Source: Planctomycetota bacterium | GTDB lineage: Bacteria; Planctomycetota; Planctomycetia; Planctomycetales; Planctomycetaceae | Direction: 5' to 3' | NCBI GenBank assembly: GCA_003388505.1 | Contig: QQVO01000073.1 | Location: forward strand, 41,712-105,711 | Length of the DNA: 64,000 nucleotides | Shown: in pieces, positions 60,703-64,000 of the stretch | Layout: every line of letters starts with the position of its first letter | How positions within the stretch are numbered: the first letter of the stretch is position 1 | Position numbers and translations under genes: made by a program | Notes under the pieces: generated by a model | The model's input: the letters and a program-made list of their open reading frames with translations, nothing else | Told to the model about the DNA's origin: nothing | Database searches by the model: none

Positions 60703-62373
60703 TTACGAAAGGTGATACTTGTCGGCGATGTATGCCCAGAGGTAGATGCCGCCCCAGATGGCGCCGCCGATGACGGCTGCGATTGCGACGAGATAGATCA
60801 CGAAGCTGACCAGGCCCAGCGTGCCGTCTCGAAAGCGGGCCAGAATGCGCCACCATTTACGGCGGCTGTATTGCTTGTCGAGTTTGGCGTAGGTGTCCGC
60901 GAGGCTGCTCTCGCGGGCCTTGACCTGTGTTCGCGTGACGAGCTTGTGGGCTTCGGTTGCGAATTCATGAACCTGGGCGAGGGGCAGGAACTTGTCCTTG
61001 GAGTTCTTTTTGACCTGCGCCGTGGCGTCGATGGCGTCGGACTTCATGGCCTTGAAGATCTGCGCGGTGGTCCAGCGGCTGACCTGGGGCCGCCCGTTGG
61101 GGGCCTTGTGCCGGATGTACCACTTCGCCTGCATGTCCAAGGTGTTGCTGTGAGCCGCCTGCGTTCGGGCGGCGTCGTCCGCAGAGGTGGGCGGCACGAC
61201 GGCCCTGGTGACGGTGGGGGCGTTGAAACCATCGCGGGTCGCCATGCCGGGCGTTGAGCCGGACTTGCGCCGCATGACCTCTTTCTCGCCCGACCCGATA
61301 AAGCTCAGCGAATCGGACGCGAGATTGAGCGACTCCAGATCCTTGATGAACTCGGCCATCGACTGTTGGCGATGCTTCGGATCGCGGGTGAGAGCCTTGT
61401 CGATGATGAGGTCGAGCCGCTCGGGCACGTCGTTGTTGATACGCTTGGCGGGGGTGAATGTGCCGCGTTCCTTGGCCGTGATCAGATCGACGATCGTGTC
61501 ACCCTGGAACGGCGTCTGACCGGTAATGAAGTGATAAAGCGTGCCGGCGAGAGCGTAGATGTCGCTGCGGTGATCGACGTATTTTGCGTTGCGGGCCTGC
61601 TCGGGCGGCATGTAATGCGGGGTTCCCAGGCCGGTGCCGCTCTGGGTCATCGACATGTCGTCGTCGAGGACTTTGGCGAGTCCGAAGTCGGAGACTTTCA
61701 CGCCACCTTTCCTGGTGACGAGGATGTTGTCCGGCTTGACGTCCCGATGAATCATGTTCATCTGGTGGGCGTGCTGCAGCGCGTCGGCGCAGAGCAGCGT
61801 GACGTGCAGGGCATCGGGCACGGAGATTCGGCCCAGTTCATCGAGCCAGTCCTGCATGCTCTTGCCGTCGATCAGTTCCATGGCGACAAAGTGAATTCCC
61901 TTGTCGTGATCGACTGCGTAGCAGCGGACGGCGTTGGGATGGTCGACCTTGGCCATCGCCTTCGCCTCACGCTCAAACCGCTCGATAAAGCCGGGCTTCT
62001 CGGCGAGTTCTTTCGACAGCACCTTCAGGGCGCACGTGCGATCGAGGCTTCTCTGGTGGGCGAGATAGACCGCGCCCATCCCGCCCTGGCCGAGCTTCTT
62101 TTTCAGCGTGTAATCGCCGGCAAGCACGCTGGCCTGTTTCTTCGGCTTTCCGGATTTGGCCGACGACGACTTGGAAGACTTCGTCGAGACTTGCCGCGGG
62201 CCGGACGCTTGCGTGGCCGCCGCGTCGTCGGACGGTCGTGATGAGTCTGCCATGACTTGTGTCCTCTCCGCCTCACCAGGTTGACCCCCACCCTGCACCA
62301 GCGTCTCCTGGAGATGGGCCGCGTGTGCGGGTGAATCCTCTTTTGACGACTTCGTCGATTTTGCGGATGACAT
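60703..62373 (-). CDS. Membrane-anchored Ser/Thr protein kinase
   Basis: 556 aa from the ATG at 62373, which has a GAGGAGA site; the longer frame to 62637 overlaps thrC and was rejected. After a Ser/Lys-rich tail (1-80) comes a complete kinase domain: Gly-rich loop LGQGGMGAVY (about 94-103), Lys117, MIHRDVKPDNILV (about 207-219, HRD 209-211), DFGLA (229-233) and GTPHYMPPEQ. A small C-terminal domain (about 410-470, AKWYIRHKAPNGRPQ, FLPLAQVHEF) looks GYF_2-like. One or two helices near 515-545 (LVSFVIYLVAIAAVIGGAIW) anchor it. It is transcribed away from thrC and probably regulated independently. Targets are unknown. Confidence 0.92.
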   Translation of the reverse strand: MSSAKSTKSSKEDSPAHAAHLQETLVQGGGQPGEAERTQVMADSSRPSDDAAATQASGPRQVSTKSSKSSSAKSGKPKKQASVLAGDYTLKKKLGQGGMGAVYLAHQRSLDRTCALKVLSKELAEKPGFIERFEREAKAMAKVDHPNAVRCYAVDHDKGIHFVAMELIDGKSMQDWLDELGRISVPDALHVTLLCADALQHAHQMNMIHRDVKPDNILVTRKGGVKVSDFGLAKVLDDDMSMTQSGTGLGTPHYMPPEQARNAKYVDHRSDIYALAGTLYHFITGQTPFQGDTIVDLITAKERGTFTPAKRINNDVPERLDLIIDKALTRDPKHRQQSMAEFIKDLESLNLASDSLSFIGSGEKEVMRRKSGSTPGMATRDGFNAPTVTRAVVPPTSADDAARTQAAHSNTLDMQAKWYIRHKAPNGRPQVSRWTTAQIFKAMKSDAIDATAQVKKNSKDKFLPLAQVHEFATEAHKLVTRTQVKARESSLADTYAKLDKQYSRRKWWRILARFRDGTLGLVSFVIYLVAIAAVIGGAIWGGIYLWAYIADKYHLS

Positions 62374-62557
62374 GACCGGTCTCCTCACGCAGCGGGTGGG
62401 AACTTCCGGCTCTGCATTATGCCGCGCAGAGAGGCTGGAATCCACGCCGAATCCGGATCGGCCCGGCAAATCGGTCGGTCGCGAGTGGATTGGCGGAATC
62501 GAACGGAACCGGTAGCCTGCCGGAATACCCTCCTGATCTGACCGAAGATTCCATCCG

Positions 62558-63808
62558 ATGCATACGAAACTGATTTGCTCCCAGACCGGCGAAGAATACG
62601 CGATCGACCGGCTGCAGAATCTGAGTTCAGCCGGCAAGCCGCTGCTGGCCCGTTACGATCTGCCCGCGCTCAAGTCTCGTTTCACGCCCGGATCGGTTCG
62701 AAAACGGCCGCTGCGGTCGATGTGGCGATTCTGGGACGTGATGCCGGTTGACGCTCCGAGCGAAGCGGTGACGTTGGGCGAAGGCCAAACTCCGCTGCTG
62801 CCGTGCGAACGGCGGGGGCCGTTTGCGGCGTTCGAACGGCTGTTGATCAAAGACGAGTCGTTCAACCCGACCGGCAGCTTCAAGGCGCGGGGGATGTCGG
62901 CCGCCGTGACGCGGGCGGTGGCGCTGGGGGCGAAAGCGGTGGCGCTGCCGTCCGCCGGAAACGCCGCCGGAGCGGCGACGTACTATGCGGCGAAGGCAGG
63001 CATCGAGTGTTTTCTGTTTATGCCTGAGGACACGCCGCCGGCCAATATCATTGAATCGGTTGTCGGCGGGGCGCATGTGTTTCTGGTGAATGGGCTCATC
63101 AGTGATTGCGGCAAGATCGTCCGGCACGGGTGCGAGCGGTTCGGATGGTTCGATCTCTCGACGTTGAAGGAACCGTTCCGCGTGGAAGGCAAGAAGACGA
63201 TGGGCTACGAACTCGCGTTCGACCTGGCCGACCTGGCAGGCGAATCGGAACTGCGGCTGCCGGACGTGATCTTCTATCCCACCGGCGGCGGGACCGGCCT
63301 GATCGGGATGTGGAAAGCTTTCGACGAGATGGAACGACTCGGCTGGATCGACAGTCGCCGCCCGCGGATGGTGGCTGTTCAGGCGGAGGGCTGCGCGCCT
63401 GTGGTGAAGGCGTTTCATGAGGGAGCGGATCATGCCGAAATGTTTCCCAACGCCCGCACGGTGGCGTCCGGCTTGCGCGTGCCGGCGGCCGTCGGCGATT
63501 TCTTGATGCTGCGGGCGCTCCGAGAGTCGAAGGGGACGGCGATCAGCGTGACCGATGAAGAACTGATGGAAGGGGTTGGAGAACTGTCCCGCTTCCAGGG
63601 GGTCTACGCCTGTCCGGAAGGAGGCGCGGTGTGGAAGGCCGCCGAGAAACTGCTGGCAGCCGGCTGGTTGAAACCGGAGGAACAGATCGTCCTGTTCAAC
63701 ACCGGGACGGGGCTGAAGTACAACCACCTGTCCCGCATCGGCGACCTGCCGCAGGTGGACCATACTGATGCGGGGTGTCTCGATCGTGTGGCGGAGTTGA
63801 TCGATTGA
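62558..63808 (+). CDS. thrC: Threonine synthase
   Basis: 416 aa. PLP-fold-II signatures: [15 protein letters not shown] (about 73-87), the PLP lysine in [16 protein letters not shown] (about 104-119), [34 protein letters not shown] (the phosphate-binding GGGTG) and [13 protein letters not shown]. It converts O-phosphohomoserine to threonine. The N-terminus holds CSQTG where other members have a zinc-like CxxCG, so that pair is reduced. The ATG at 62558 is the first in frame. hisF follows 70 bases later. Confidence 0.92.
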   Translation: MHTKLICSQTGEEYAIDRLQNLSSAGKPLLARYDLPALKSRFTPGSVRKRPLRSMWRFWDVMPVDAPSEAVTLGEGQTPLLPCERRGPFAAFERLLIKDESFNPTGSFKARGMSAAVTRAVALGAKAVALPSAGNAAGAATYYAAKAGIECFLFMPEDTPPANIIESVVGGAHVFLVNGLISDCGKIVRHGCERFGWFDLSTLKEPFRVEGKKTMGYELAFDLADLAGESELRLPDVIFYPTGGGTGLIGMWKAFDEMERLGWIDSRRPRMVAVQAEGCAPVVKAFHEGADHAEMFPNARTVASGLRVPAAVGDFLMLRALRESKGTAISVTDEELMEGVGELSRFQGVYACPEGGAVWKAAEKLLAAGWLKPEEQIVLFNTGTGLKYNHLSRIGDLPQVDHTDAGCLDRVAELID

Positions 63809-63878
63809 TCCGCCGTGCGATGATTACTGTGTCCGAAATGGGCCGTCAGCTAGCCAACCATCATCACCCATCGCCTCC

Positions 63879-64000
63879 ATGCTTGCCAAACGGATTATTC
63901 CCTGTCTTGACGTGCACGCGGGGCGGGTTGTGAAGGGGGTGAATTTTCTGAACCTGCGGGACGCGGGGGATCCGGTGGAGGTGGCGGCGCGGTATGAGCA
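63879..64000 (+). CDS. hisF: Imidazole glycerol phosphate synthase subunit HisF, N-terminal part
   Basis: The window ends inside this gene; about 40 residues are visible from the ATG at 63879: [20 protein letters not shown], then [20 protein letters not shown]. The first strand with its catalytic Asp (CLDV) and VVKGVNF are the canonical HisF start. HisF is the cyclase subunit of histidine biosynthesis, working with the HisH glutaminase. Confidence 0.95.
   Translation, partial: MLAKRIIPCLDVHAGRVVKGVNFLNLRDAGDPVEVAARYE

Noticed and set aside
1..64000. tRNA, rRNA, CRISPR array or replication-origin genes
   Set aside because: I looked for cloverleaf-like GTTCRA segments, regular repeat-spacer arrays and dnaA-box clusters in the intergenic gaps and saw none convincing; a covariance search would be needed to exclude small RNAs.

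Overview
The window is a stretch of a high-GC bacterial chromosome from a member of the Planctomycetes, most likely order Planctomycetales. The evidence is the set of lineage-typical families: DUF1549/DUF1553 cytochrome-like proteins paired with Tat-exported DUF1501 proteins (three DUF1501 genes, two DUF1549/DUF1553 genes), a DUF1559 prepilin-like protein followed by a small lipoprotein, giant TPR proteins, and abundant REP-like palindromes between genes. The exact genus cannot be read from the window.

Layout. 1-3114 (+): end of a DUF1549/DUF1553 gene and its DUF1501 partner. 3124-20442 (-): a discoidin-like lipoprotein, then (read right to left) an eight-gene operon: a 784-aa TPR protein, a roughly 2440-aa TPR/beta-domain protein, ExbB/TolQ, two ExbD/TolR, a small single-pass membrane protein, a membrane DUF4159 protein and a further TPR protein. 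It looks like a proton-driven envelope motor coupled to very large periplasmic scaffolds. 20490-24012 (-): a second DUF1501 and DUF1549/DUF1553 pair closed by a terminator. 24323-30189: a periplasmic double-HMA protein, an orphan phage portal-like gene, DUF1559 plus a lipoprotein, and a third DUF1501 gene with a strong terminator.

30301-32255 is a compact mobile unit carrying a large serine recombinase and a tiny overlapping gene. It has 15-bp inverted repeats near its ends and sits inside a dispersed repeat whose uninterrupted copy lies at 52171-52300, so its boundaries can be read directly. 32411-34725 (-): a PGPGW-like membrane protein, an Mrp ATPase without the usual Cys pair, a degenerate receiver-like protein and a striking secreted mini-protein of Cys-Cys repeats ending in eight Asp.

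34977-43763: an HTTM membrane protein, an SDR oxidoreductase, a 1069-aa FHA/coiled-coil membrane protein, and a cyclopropane-fatty-acid-synthase-like methyltransferase overlapping a geranylgeranyl-reductase-like flavoprotein. 43899-52092 is mostly metabolic: a lipoprotein, nadB, a phosphohexomutase, a metallophosphoesterase, a transsulfuration PLP enzyme, a nucleoside phosphorylase-like protein and trpE. A parS-like 16-bp palindrome lies upstream of nadB. 52536-64000: an HpaI-type aldolase, a CysQ-like phosphatase, an SLC13/RCK anion transporter, a GT2 glycosyltransferase, a hydrolase-fold protein that has lost its nucleophile, a membrane Ser/Thr kinase, thrC and the start of hisF. The transsulfuration enzyme, phosphorylase, CysQ-like protein and SLC13 transporter give 48-57 kb a loose sulfur-metabolism theme (inference).

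No rRNA, tRNA or CRISPR array was seen. Intergenic DNA is unusually rich in dispersed repeats, and at least seven families are described.
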